Assembly: GCA_036510735.1 (NCBI GenBank) | Contig: DATCDK010000149.1 | Coordinates: forward strand, 1 to 8,219 | Reading direction: 5' to 3' | Length of the DNA: 8,219 bases | Source: PALSA-607 sp036510735 | GTDB taxonomy: Bacteria > Actinomycetota > Actinomycetes > Acidothermales > Acidothermaceae | Part shown: positions 1 to 6,108 of the stretch, one piece after another | How positions within the stretch are numbered: position 1 is the first letter of the stretch | Layout of the letters: the number at the start of each line of letters is the position of its first letter | Notes under the pieces: generated by a model | Database searches by the model: none | What the model saw: only the letters and a program-made list of their open reading frames with translations | Told to the model about the DNA's origin: nothing | Made by a program: the position numbers and the translations under genes

Positions 1-374
1 GCGAGGTCCATGATCTTCACGATCTTCTCGCCGAAGACCTCGCCGAGGCTGCCGCCGAACACGGTGAAGTCTTGGGAGAACACGCACACTTGGCGGCCGT
101 CGATCGTGCCGTAGCCGGTGATGACACCGTCGCCGTACGGACGGTTCGACGCCTGGTCGAAAGCGACCGAGCGATGCCGCGCCAGGCGATCGAGTTCGAC
201 GAACGAGTCGGGGTCGAGCAGCGCATCGATGCGTTCGCGCGCGGTCCCTTTGCCCTTCGCGTGCTGGCGCTCGACGGCGGCCGCTGATCCTGCATGTACC
301 GCCTCGGCGTCCCGGCCTAACAGGTCGGCGAGCTTGCCCGCGGTGGTGTGCGGATCGACCCCGTCGACGCTCAT
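1..374 (-). CDS. pccB: Acyl-CoA (propionyl-CoA type) carboxylase beta subunit, N-terminal part
   Basis: This is the carboxyltransferase subunit of a biotin-dependent acyl-CoA carboxylase. It moves CO2 from biotin on the alpha subunit to propionyl-CoA and/or acetyl-CoA, in the cytoplasm. Only the first 124 codons are present and the gene continues past base 1. Visible family motifs are HTTAGKLADL (about residues 9-18), a KGKGTARERIDALLDPDSFVELD block (about 41-63), NRPYGDGVITGYGTIDG (about 77-93) and VFSQDFTVFGGSLGEVFGEKI (about 98-118). These match the PCC/ACC type rather than the methylcrotonyl-CoA type. The ATG at 374-372 is preceded by a strong Shine-Dalgarno AGGAGAGG (378-385), which fixes the start. 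It is transcribed divergently from ppc, with the biotin ligase gene one gene further on, as expected for a biotin enzyme. Substrate preference cannot be read from this fragment. Confidence 0.9.
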   Translation of the reverse strand, partial: MSVDGVDPHTTAGKLADLLGRDAEAVHAGSAAAVERQHAKGKGTARERIDALLDPDSFVELDRLARHRSVAFDQASNRPYGDGVITGYGTIDGRQVCVFSQDFTVFGGSLGEVFGEKIVKIMDL

Positions 375-377
375 GTG

Positions 378-385
378 CCTCTCCT
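378..385 (-). promoter_or_regulatory. Ribosome binding site of the carboxylase beta gene
   Basis: On the minus strand this reads AGGAGAGG, with the AGGAG core 6 nt before the ATG at 374-372. It is the only strong Shine-Dalgarno seen in the window; most other starts here lack one. Confidence 0.7.
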
Positions 386-421
386 GTGCTTGTCCGTCTA
401 AGGGCTGGTCCGTCTCGGGCG

Positions 422-427
422 ACAGTA
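422..427 (-). promoter_or_regulatory. Putative -10 box of the carboxylase beta gene
   Basis: TACTGT on the minus strand fits the TANNNT consensus and would give a leader of roughly 40 nt carrying the Shine-Dalgarno. No convincing -35 hexamer was seen (best is CGGGCA, 3 of 6 matches). It lies within 10 nt of the oppositely directed ppc -10 box, so the two promoters probably interfere or share control. Confidence 0.35.
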
Positions 428-436
428 CGCCGCCGC

Positions 437-442
437 TACGCT
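437..442 (+). promoter_or_regulatory. Putative -10 box for leaderless ppc transcription
   Basis: TACGCT (TANNNT type) ends 6 nt before the GTG at 449, the spacing at which transcription would begin on the start codon itself. No good -35 hexamer is visible and there is no Shine-Dalgarno. The pattern supports choosing 449 as the ppc start but does not prove it. Confidence 0.4.
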
Positions 443-448
443 GTGCCC

Positions 449-3112
449 GTGTCGGTGCCGCAGTCCGCGAGCGAGTCGGGTGAGCGGGCGCCGCAGCCGG
501 TTGCCCGGGAGCGCGCCCGGCTCGAGATGCCCGAGCCCTTGCGTCGCGACGTCCGATTGCTCGGCGAACTGCTCGGCCAGGTGTTGCGCGAGTACGGCGG
601 CGACGATCTTCTGGCGGACGTCGAGGAGCTGAGGCACGCGGTCATCGACGCTAGGACGGGGGCGGGGCCTCCCGAAAACGTGGTGGTTCTCGTGCGGAGC
701 TGGTCCCTCGCGCGTGCTGAAGAGGTTGCTCGCGCGTTCACCGTCTACTTCCACTTGGCCAACCTCGCCGAGGAACACCACCGCGTGCGCGTTCTGCGGT
801 CGCGCGATGTAGGGGAGGGCCGCGCCGGCGACTCGCTGGCTTCGTCGGTGGCCGAGGTCCGCCGCCTGCACAGCGAAGAACGCGTCGCCAGCATCGTCGG
901 CGGGTTGCTGCTCCACCCGGTATTGACCGCGCACCCGACAGAGGCCCGCCGTCGTGCCGTCGTCACCGCGATCTCGCGGGCAGGCGAGCAGCTCGATCGG
1001 ATCGATGACCCACGCGGTGGCGCCGGCGAGCAGGCGGACGCGCGCCGACGGCTCCTCGAGGAGATCGACATCCTCTGGCGCACCGCTCACTTGCGCGCCA
1101 CCGCCGTCGACCCGCTCGACGAGGTACGCACGGCGATGGCCGTGTTCGACGAGACGCTGTTCCGCGTCGTGCCCACCCTTTATCGCGGTCTCGATCACGT
1201 GCTACTCGGCGACCGCTCGGGCACGGTGACCCCCGCGGCACAGCCGTTCTTCCGCCTCGGCAGTTGGATCGGCGGCGACCGCGACGGCAACCCGAATGTG
1301 ACGGCGCAGATCACTCGCGAGGCACTGGAGATCCAGTCTGGTCACGTGCTGCTGGCTCTCGAGCGGGCCGCTACCCGCATCGGCCGCACCCTCACCGCGG
1401 AGGCCGCAACGACACCACCGAGCGCCGAGCTGACTGCAGCGATCGACGATGCTCGGCGCGACCACCCTGATTTGATCGGCGGGCTCGCGTTGCGGGCGCC
1501 CGACGAACCGCACCGGCTCTTTGTGCTCTACACAGCAGCCCGTCTCGAGGCGCGGCGCCTCAGCGAGGCCGGCGGCTACCGGCGTCCCGATGAATTGATT
1601 GAGCAGCTCGTGCTCGTGCAGGAGTCGTTGGCTTTGGCGGGCGCGCATCGGTTGGCGTTCGGTGAGCTGCAGCACTTGATCTGGCAGGCGCGCACCTTTG
1701 GCTTCCACCTCGCCGAACTCGAGGTTCGCCAGCACAGCGGCGTGCATGCTCGTGCGTTAGAGGAGCTAGGCGCAGGCGGCGACGTGTCGGCGATGACCGG
1801 CGAGGTGCTCGAGACCATTCGCGCGGTGGCGTGGCTGCAAGACGAATACGGTGTCGACGCGTGCCGCCGCTACGTCATCAGTTTCACCACATCGGCGGCC
1901 GACATCGCGGCGGTGTTCGAGCTTGCGTCGATCGCGACGGAGGGCGAGCCACCGGTGCTCGACGTCGTCCCGCTGTTCGAGACCCAGGACGACCTGCAGC
2001 GATGCGTCGACGTGCTCGAGGAGGCGATGCAACTGACGCCCGTGCAGGCCCGGCTGGCCGCTAATGGCCGTCGCCTCGAGGTGATGCTCGGCTACTCCGA
2101 CTCGGCGAAGGACGTCGGGCCGGTCTCGGCGACGCTCGCCCTGTACGACGCGCAAGGTGCGCTCGCGGCGTGGGCGAAGCGGCACGGCATCACGTTGACG
2201 CTGTTCCACGGGCGGGGTGGCGCGCTGGGTCGCGGCGGCGGACCGGCGAACCGTGCCGTGCTCAGCCAAGCTCCCGGATCGGTCGACGGCCGCTTCAAGG
2301 TGACCGAGCAGGGCGAGGTCATCTTCGCCCGCTACGGGCATCCGGTGATTGCCCATAGGCACCTCGACCAGGTCGCGGCCGCAGTCGTGCTGGCCTCGAC
2401 GCCCGCGGTCGAAGAACTCGTGGCCGCTGCGGCGACGAAGCACCGGGCGACCTTCGAGCAGGTCAGCGATGCAGCCCGCACGGCCTACCGCGACTTGGTC
2501 GGCGCCGACCGGTTCGCCGAGTTCTTCGCCGCCGTCAGCCCGCTCGCCGAGATTGGCTCACTACGCATCGGCTCGCGGCCTTCGAGGCGGACGGCGGGCA
2601 GCGGACTCTCAGATCTGCGCGCTATCCCTTGGGTGTTCGCATGGTCGCAGACCCGCGCGACGCTGCCTGGCTGGTACGGCCTCGGCAGTGGGCTCGAAGC
2701 GGTTGGCGACGTCTCAGTTTTGCGGGCCGCCTATGACGAGTGGCCGCTGTTCACGACGATGCTCGACAACGTCGAGATGTCGCTGGCCAAAGCCGACCGC
2801 GACATCGCCCAACGCCACCTCGTGTTGGGCGGTCGCCCCGACCTGGCCGAGACGATCCTGGCCGAGTTCGACCGCACGACCTCCTGGCTGCTGCGGGTGC
2901 TCGGCCAAGAGAAACTCCTCGAGAAGCACAGCGTGCTGGGCCGCGCAGTCGAGCTGCGAAACCCTTACGTCGACGCACTTTCGCACCTTCAGCTGCGTGC
3001 CCTTGAGGCACTGCGGGCCGGCATCGACGACGACGACGAACGCGAGCGCACGCAGCGTCTGCTGCTGCTCGCGGTCAACGGGGTTGCGGCCGGTCTGCAG
3101 AACACGGGCTGA
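449..3112 (+). CDS. ppc: Phosphoenolpyruvate carboxylase
   Basis: This enzyme carboxylates phosphoenolpyruvate with bicarbonate to oxaloacetate, the main anaplerotic reaction, in the cytoplasm. From GTG 449 it has 887 residues, normal for the family. Catalytic motifs are intact: VLTAHPTE with the active-site His at 162, GGDRDGNP (275-282), MLGYSDSAKD (from 546), FHGRGG with His587 and Arg589, and GSRPSRR (708-714). The C-terminus is the classic QNTG. The four residues that bind the aspartate/malate inhibitor in the E. coli enzyme are all retained: the Arg of HGRGG, Lys781 of SLAKAD, Arg837 of LRNPYVD and Asn885 of QNTG. Feedback inhibition is therefore inferred. The frame is open back to a GTG at 386, but that start would lie 11 nt from the divergent gene and has no ribosome site. 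GTG 443, GTG 455 and ATG 527 are alternatives. The gene is probably co-transcribed with birA, 3 nt downstream. Confidence 0.95.
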   Translation: MSVPQSASESGERAPQPVARERARLEMPEPLRRDVRLLGELLGQVLREYGGDDLLADVEELRHAVIDARTGAGPPENVVVLVRSWSLARAEEVARAFTVYFHLANLAEEHHRVRVLRSRDVGEGRAGDSLASSVAEVRRLHSEERVASIVGGLLLHPVLTAHPTEARRRAVVTAISRAGEQLDRIDDPRGGAGEQADARRRLLEEIDILWRTAHLRATAVDPLDEVRTAMAVFDETLFRVVPTLYRGLDHVLLGDRSGTVTPAAQPFFRLGSWIGGDRDGNPNVTAQITREALEIQSGHVLLALERAATRIGRTLTAEAATTPPSAELTAAIDDARRDHPDLIGGLALRAPDEPHRLFVLYTAARLEARRLSEAGGYRRPDELIEQLVLVQESLALAGAHRLAFGELQHLIWQARTFGFHLAELEVRQHSGVHARALEELGAGGDVSAMTGEVLETIRAVAWLQDEYGVDACRRYVISFTTSAADIAAVFELASIATEGEPPVLDVVPLFETQDDLQRCVDVLEEAMQLTPVQARLAANGRRLEVMLGYSDSAKDVGPVSATLALYDAQGALAAWAKRHGITLTLFHGRGGALGRGGGPANRAVLSQAPGSVDGRFKVTEQGEVIFARYGHPVIAHRHLDQVAAAVVLASTPAVEELVAAAATKHRATFEQVSDAARTAYRDLVGADRFAEFFAAVSPLAEIGSLRIGSRPSRRTAGSGLSDLRAIPWVFAWSQTRATLPGWYGLGSGLEAVGDVSVLRAAYDEWPLFTTMLDNVEMSLAKADRDIAQRHLVLGGRPDLAETILAEFDRTTSWLLRVLGQEKLLEKHSVLGRAVELRNPYVDALSHLQLRALEALRAGIDDDDERERTQRLLLLAVNGVAAGLQNTG

Positions 3113-3115
3113 GTT

Positions 3116-3979
3116 GTGACGTCGCCCTGGACCGACCTCGAACGGCCGCCCCTGTCGGTTCGGGCGCTGTCTCGCGGGCTCGTCGACTACGGCATCTGGC
3201 GCGAGATCAGGGTCGTCGAAGAGACCGGTTCGACCAACGCGGACGTCGTCGGGTTGGCGCGATCGGGCGCTGCGGCTGGCCTTGTGGTGATCGCAGAGCA
3301 CCAGACCGCGGCGCGAGGGCGGCTCGATCGCGGATGGTCCGCGCCAGCGCGGTCGGGCTTGACGTTCTCGATGCTGTTGCGACCGTCCGATGTGACGCCC
3401 GACGTGATGCCCGACCTGCAAGTCGGGCTGCCACCGCTCGCGTCAGTTGCTGTGCCTCCTGCTCGGTGGAGCCTGTTGCCGTTGGTTGTCGGCGTCGGCA
3501 TCGCATCGGCGTTACGGCGAGTGGCCGAGGTCGACATCGGGCTGAAGTGGCCGAACGATCTGATGATCGGGGACCGTAAGCTCGCCGGGATTCTCGCCGA
3601 GGTCGTCGACGACGGGGTGGTCGTCGGCGTCGGAGTCAACGTCACCCTGCGCAAGGCCGAATTGCCAGTGCCTACAGCGATTTCTCTCGCGCTGGCGGGC
3701 GCGAGCACTACGGATCGTGACACGTTGCTGCGGGCGGCGTTGCGGGGGATCGGCGACGAGTACCTCGCGTGGCGCCGCGTCGAGGGCGATGGTGAGCTCA
3801 GCGTGCTGCCGCGCTACCGCGAGTTGTGCATGACGCTAGGGCGCGACGTCCGTGTCGACCTCGGCGGAGACTCGCTCGAGGGTCGCGCGGTCGACATCAG
3901 CGCCGATGGGTCGTTGGTCGTCGAGACCTCGGCCGGACGCCGATCGATCAGCGCAGGCGACGTCGTGCACGTCAGGTAG
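3116..3979 (+). CDS. birA: Biotin--[biotin carboxyl carrier protein] ligase, no DNA-binding domain
   Basis: This protein activates biotin with ATP and attaches it to a lysine of carboxylase carrier domains, such as the alpha subunit partner of the carboxylase at the left edge. It has 287 residues. Motifs: TGSTN (38-41 plus N), the biotinyl-AMP loop EHQTAARGRLDRGW (61-74), KWPND (144-148), RKLAGIL with the probable catalytic Lys155, GVGVNV (171-176), and a C-terminal SH3-like segment (about 240-287). There is no N-terminal helix-turn-helix, so it is the monofunctional type and not a biotin-operon repressor. Two oddities stand out. The first glycine of the usual GRGR loop is Ala66. About 25 extra residues (roughly 91-116) sit where relatives pass almost directly from LLRP to PPARW. 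The GTG start lies 3 nt after the ppc stop, with no clear ribosome site, so translation is probably coupled to ppc. Confidence 0.93.
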   Translation: MTSPWTDLERPPLSVRALSRGLVDYGIWREIRVVEETGSTNADVVGLARSGAAAGLVVIAEHQTAARGRLDRGWSAPARSGLTFSMLLRPSDVTPDVMPDLQVGLPPLASVAVPPARWSLLPLVVGVGIASALRRVAEVDIGLKWPNDLMIGDRKLAGILAEVVDDGVVVGVGVNVTLRKAELPVPTAISLALAGASTTDRDTLLRAALRGIGDEYLAWRRVEGDGELSVLPRYRELCMTLGRDVRVDLGGDSLEGRAVDISADGSLVVETSAGRRSISAGDVVHVR

Positions 3980-3987
3980 GACACCGA

Positions 3988-4067
3988 CTTCGACTTCGCA
4001 TCCCGGGTGGTTGTGAAAGTGGCCGAATTCTGGGTTTCCAACAGCCACCCGGGATGCGAAGTCGAAG
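3988..4067. repeat. 80-bp near-palindrome (long hairpin) between convergent genes
   Basis: The arms at 3988-4010 and 4045-4067 are perfect 23-bp inverted complements. One G-T wobble and three more pairs extend the stem to 27 bp (3988-4014 with 4041-4067). The exact centre of the element is the palindrome GAATTC at 4025-4030, so dyad symmetry spans the whole 80 bp, with mismatches only between about 4015 and 4040. It begins 8 nt after the birA stop and 12 nt after the stop of the opposing acetyltransferase gene. It could fold from either transcript and act as a two-way transcript end or RNA stabiliser. Neither side has a U-run, so it is not a canonical intrinsic terminator. It could equally be one copy of a dispersed palindromic repeat. 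No second copy was noticed in this window. Confidence 0.85.
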
Positions 4068-4079
4068 AGGTCTGGCCGA

Positions 4080-4631
4080 TTAGGTGAGGTCGGGCGGCGT
4101 CCATGGTTTTGGCTCGACTGGTTGATCGGGCGGATCGGTGAAGGTGAGCTGCCACCAACCGACGTCCCGCCATTTGTTGTGCTTGAAGCCGACGTTGCGA
4201 TAGACGCCGACTGGCGTGAGTCCGAACGCTTCGTGGAAGCCGACGCTCGCGTCGTTCGGGAGGGTGATGCCGGCGAACACGCTGACGTAGCCGAGGTCTC
4301 GGACAAGTGACAGTAATTCGCTGTACAACAGGCGACCCACGCCGGCGCCACGCTCGCCCGGCGCGACGTAGACCGACACGTCGGCCGACCAGCGGTACGA
4401 TGCCCGGCCCTTGTGTGGCGACGCGTAGCAGTAGCCGACCACGGCGTCGTCCCGGACGGCGACCAGCCAGGGCAGCCGCGGGGTCGCGAGCATGCGCGCC
4501 GCGAAGTCCGCGGCCGTTGGCGGAGTCTCCTCGAAGGAGATGGCGGTCTCCAGCACGTAGGGCCGGTAGATGTCCGCGATGGCGGCAGCGTCGGCGGTCG
4601 TCGCCGCCCGAACGGTCACTGGGCCAGTCAT
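4080..4631 (-). CDS. GNAT acetyltransferase, phosphinothricin N-acetyltransferase-like
   Basis: This GNAT enzyme of 183 residues is expected to transfer acetyl from acetyl-CoA to an amino group. N-terminal features are VRAATTADAAAIADIY and FEETPP (33-38). The acetyl-CoA loop is VYVAPGERGAGVGRLL (87-102), with the R-x-x-G-x-G pattern at Arg94, Gly97 and Gly99. The C-terminus has LPNDASVGFHEAFG (124-137) and GFKHNKWRDVGWWQL (148-162), which closely resemble the Bar/Pat family (LPND, MHEALG, GFKH, DVGFWQL). The Bar catalytic histidine aligns with His133. The Bar glutamate before STVYV aligns with Asp84, a conservative change common in chromosomal homologues as I recall them. The native substrate is unknown; related proteins act on phosphinothricin, methionine sulfoximine/sulfone or amino acids. 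The frame stays open far upstream, but the ATG at 4631-4629 matches the family N-terminus and has a -10-like box just before it. It is divergent from the PH-domain gene. Confidence 0.88.
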   Translation of the reverse strand: MTGPVTVRAATTADAAAIADIYRPYVLETAISFEETPPTAADFAARMLATPRLPWLVAVRDDAVVGYCYASPHKGRASYRWSADVSVYVAPGERGAGVGRLLYSELLSLVRDLGYVSVFAGITLPNDASVGFHEAFGLTPVGVYRNVGFKHNKWRDVGWWQLTFTDPPDQPVEPKPWTPPDLT

Positions 4632-4637
4632 GGGGAG

Positions 4638-4643
4638 ATTTTG
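4638..4643 (-). promoter_or_regulatory. Putative -10 box for leaderless acetyltransferase gene
   Basis: On the minus strand CAAAAT ends 6 nt before the ATG at 4631. It keeps the key A2 and T6 of TANNNT and is the most A/T-rich run in this 69-bp divergent spacer. No Shine-Dalgarno precedes the ATG (the six bases before it are CTCCCC), so leaderless initiation is the simplest reading. No -35 was recognised. Confidence 0.35.
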
Positions 4644-4687
4644 TCGGCGCTGCGGCGAGATGGCGAGCGCAATTCGCGCCGACATGG

Positions 4688-4693
4688 AACGAT
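4688..4693 (+). promoter_or_regulatory. Weak putative -10 box of the PH-domain gene
   Basis: AACGAT keeps A2 and T6 of TANNNT and ends 7 nt before the ATG at 4701, again the spacing of a leaderless start. The match is weak and there is no visible -35. Confidence 0.2.
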
Positions 4694-4700
4694 GCGGGGC

Positions 4701-5276
4701 ATGGCGATGAATCTGTCGGACGGCGAAGAAGTTGTCCTCGACCTGCACCCGCACTGGGGCCGGCTTTTCCTCCCGGTCCTGGTGCTCCTGCTCGCCTGTC
4801 TTTTGGCCGGGTTCGGGGTCGCGCTGATCCCCAAAGGTGGCGGCCAGCAGATCGAGCGGTGGATCCTCATCGCCATCGCCGCCGTGGTGGTGATCTGGCG
4901 GACGATCCTGCCGTACCTGCGCTGGTTGACCACCAAGTACGTGCTGACGACGGACCGGCTCATCATCCGCAGCGGCATCATGGCGCGCCACGGCCGCGAC
5001 ATCCCGCTGAACCGGATCAACGACGTGTCGTTCTCGGAGACCGTGCTCGAACGCATGTTGCGCAGCGGCACCCTGGTCGTCGAGTCGGCAGGTGACAACG
5101 GGCAGATCTCGCTGACCGACGTGCCGAAGGTCGAGCACGTGCAGCGTGAGGTGTACCGCATGGTCGACCAGAACCTCGGCCGGACCGGTGGGACGAGCAT
5201 GGCGGACGGCGGGCGGGTTGGGCGCAGTGTTGCCGCTGACCCGAAGGCGGCCGACGAGGCTCCGGGACAACGCTGA
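4701..5276 (+). CDS. Membrane protein with bacterial PH (bPH2/YdbT-like) domain
   Basis: This is a 191-residue inner-membrane protein of unknown precise role. After a short N-terminus (HPHWGRLF, 16-23) come two hydrophobic helices, about 22-43 and 53-73. They are followed by a domain of the bacterial pleckstrin-homology type: TTKYVLTTDRLIIRSGIMAR (77-96), IPLNRINDVSFSETVLERML (101-120), GTLVVESAGDNG (123-134) and an ISLTDVPKVEHVQREVY block (136-152). The pattern xYxLTxxRLxxRxG then R-I-x-D-V is typical of this family. The last 30 residues are polar, rich in Gly and Ala, and probably disordered. As I recall, the same kind of protein sits next to birA and accD5 in mycobacteria (Rv3278c-Rv3279c-Rv3280), so the linkage seems old in Actinobacteria, though here an acetyltransferase gene lies between. 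Starts at 4692 and 4707 are also in frame. No ligand or partner can be inferred. Confidence 0.85.
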   Translation: MAMNLSDGEEVVLDLHPHWGRLFLPVLVLLLACLLAGFGVALIPKGGGQQIERWILIAIAAVVVIWRTILPYLRWLTTKYVLTTDRLIIRSGIMARHGRDIPLNRINDVSFSETVLERMLRSGTLVVESAGDNGQISLTDVPKVEHVQREVYRMVDQNLGRTGGTSMADGGRVGRSVAADPKAADEAPGQR

Positions 5277-5291
5277 ACTGCGGCGTAGTGT
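5264..5291 (+). promoter_or_regulatory. Putative promoter for hydratase-lyase operon
   Basis: A -35-like GGGACA (5264-5269, 4 of 6 matches to TTGACA), a 16-nt spacer and a -10 TAGTGT (5286-5291) end 7 nt before the ATG at 5299. This is the best promoter-like sequence in the window and again points to a leaderless transcript. It overlaps the 3' end of the PH-domain gene, so read-through from that gene is also possible. Confidence 0.45.
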
Positions 5292-5298
5292 CGACCGT

Positions 5299-6108
5299 AT
5301 GAGCTCTGTTCCAACGCCCGATGCCGGGCAGTCTGGCGTCCTGATGTGGCGGCCCTCCGAGCACGTCGTCGAACTCATTCTCGACCGGCCGGGCGCGTTG
5401 AACGCGGTGTCGACCGACCTTGCTTCACGCCTCGGCGGAATGCTGCGTGCGATCGCTGCCGACGCCGCCGTCCGCGCTGTCGTTTTGTCTTCGTCCCAGG
5501 AGCGAGCCTTCTGCGTCGGCGCTGATCTGAAGGAGCGCGCGGGATTCAGCAACGAGCAACTCCTCGAACAGCGCCCCGTCATCAGGGGGATGTTTAGCGC
5601 CCTGCTCGACCTCCCGATGCCGGTGATTGCGGCGGTGGGCGGCTTCGCGTTGGGTGGTGGCTTCGAGCTCGCCCTGTCGTGCGACCTGATCGTCGCCGAC
5701 GAGACTGCGGTCTTCGGCCTCACTGAAGTCACCGTCGGGTTGGTGCCGGGCGGCGGTGGTACGCAGTTGCTAGCCCGTCGCATCGGCGCCGGCCGCGCCG
5801 CCGATTTGGTGCTCACCGGTCGCAAGGTCGACGCGCCGGAGGCGTTTCGACTCGGCATAGTCGACCGGCCGGCGACAGCTGTGCACGTCAGACAACTGGC
5901 GTTGGACATCGCGGCCACGATCGAAGGGAACTCGCCCCTCGCCGTCCGGTATGCGAAGCATGCATTGCGCAGCGGGCTCGACACTCCGTTGCACGATGGC
6001 CTTGAAATCGAGGACGCCGCGTGGCGGGCCGCGGCGATGTCCGCGGACCGTCGTGAGGGGATCACCGCTTTCACTGAGAAGCGCGCGCCGCGGTGGACGG
6101 GGCAATGA
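5299..6108 (+). CDS. Enoyl-CoA hydratase, methylglutaconyl-CoA hydratase-like
   Basis: This crotonase-fold hydratase has 269 residues and adds water across the double bond of an enoyl-CoA. The oxyanion-hole motifs are FCVGADLKER (71-80) and ALGGGFELALSCD (117-129). Glu123 and Glu143 (in FGLTEVTVGLVPGGGGTQ, 139-156) correspond to the two catalytic glutamates, so it is a true hydratase candidate and not a degenerate paralogue. The GADLKER and LALGGG..LALACD / IPGGGGTQ style is closest to human AUH, the methylglutaconyl-CoA hydratase of leucine breakdown. The following HMG-CoA lyase supports this, since AUH makes that enzyme's substrate. A general beta-oxidation role is not excluded. The ATG at 5299 was chosen because it follows a TAGTGT box and gives the normal family N-terminus. 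The frame is open further upstream, but only inside the preceding gene. The stop overlaps the next start as ATGA. Confidence 0.92.
   Translation: MSSVPTPDAGQSGVLMWRPSEHVVELILDRPGALNAVSTDLASRLGGMLRAIAADAAVRAVVLSSSQERAFCVGADLKERAGFSNEQLLEQRPVIRGMFSALLDLPMPVIAAVGGFALGGGFELALSCDLIVADETAVFGLTEVTVGLVPGGGGTQLLARRIGAGRAADLVLTGRKVDAPEAFRLGIVDRPATAVHVRQLALDIAATIEGNSPLAVRYAKHALRSGLDTPLHDGLEIEDAAWRAAAMSADRREGITAFTEKRAPRWTGQ

Noticed and set aside
386..448. Extended ppc N-terminus from GTG 386
   Set aside because: It would start 11 nt from the divergent gene's ATG, across both predicted promoters, with no ribosome site. The added residues are Arg-rich and unlike the family.
398..1198. Minus-strand open frame of 266 codons
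   Set aside because: It lies opposite conserved ppc sequence, including the TAHPTE motif. The translation resembles no family and is typical of stop-poor antisense frames in high-GC DNA.
1766..2443. Minus-strand open frame of 225 codons
   Set aside because: It is antisense to the ppc active-site region and rich in Arg, His and Glu, with no recognisable domain.
2349..3119. Plus-strand open frame of 256 codons in another phase of ppc
   Set aside because: It is out of frame with ppc motifs, with Arg/Ser/Pro-rich composition; a shadow of ppc.
4632..6074. Long minus-strand open frame continuing upstream of the acetyltransferase, over 600 codons in total
   Set aside because: It runs antisense to the PH-domain and hydratase genes, both with clear family motifs. 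Its translation is Arg/Ser/Pro-rich with no motif. Only the last 183 codons (4080-4631) resemble a real protein.
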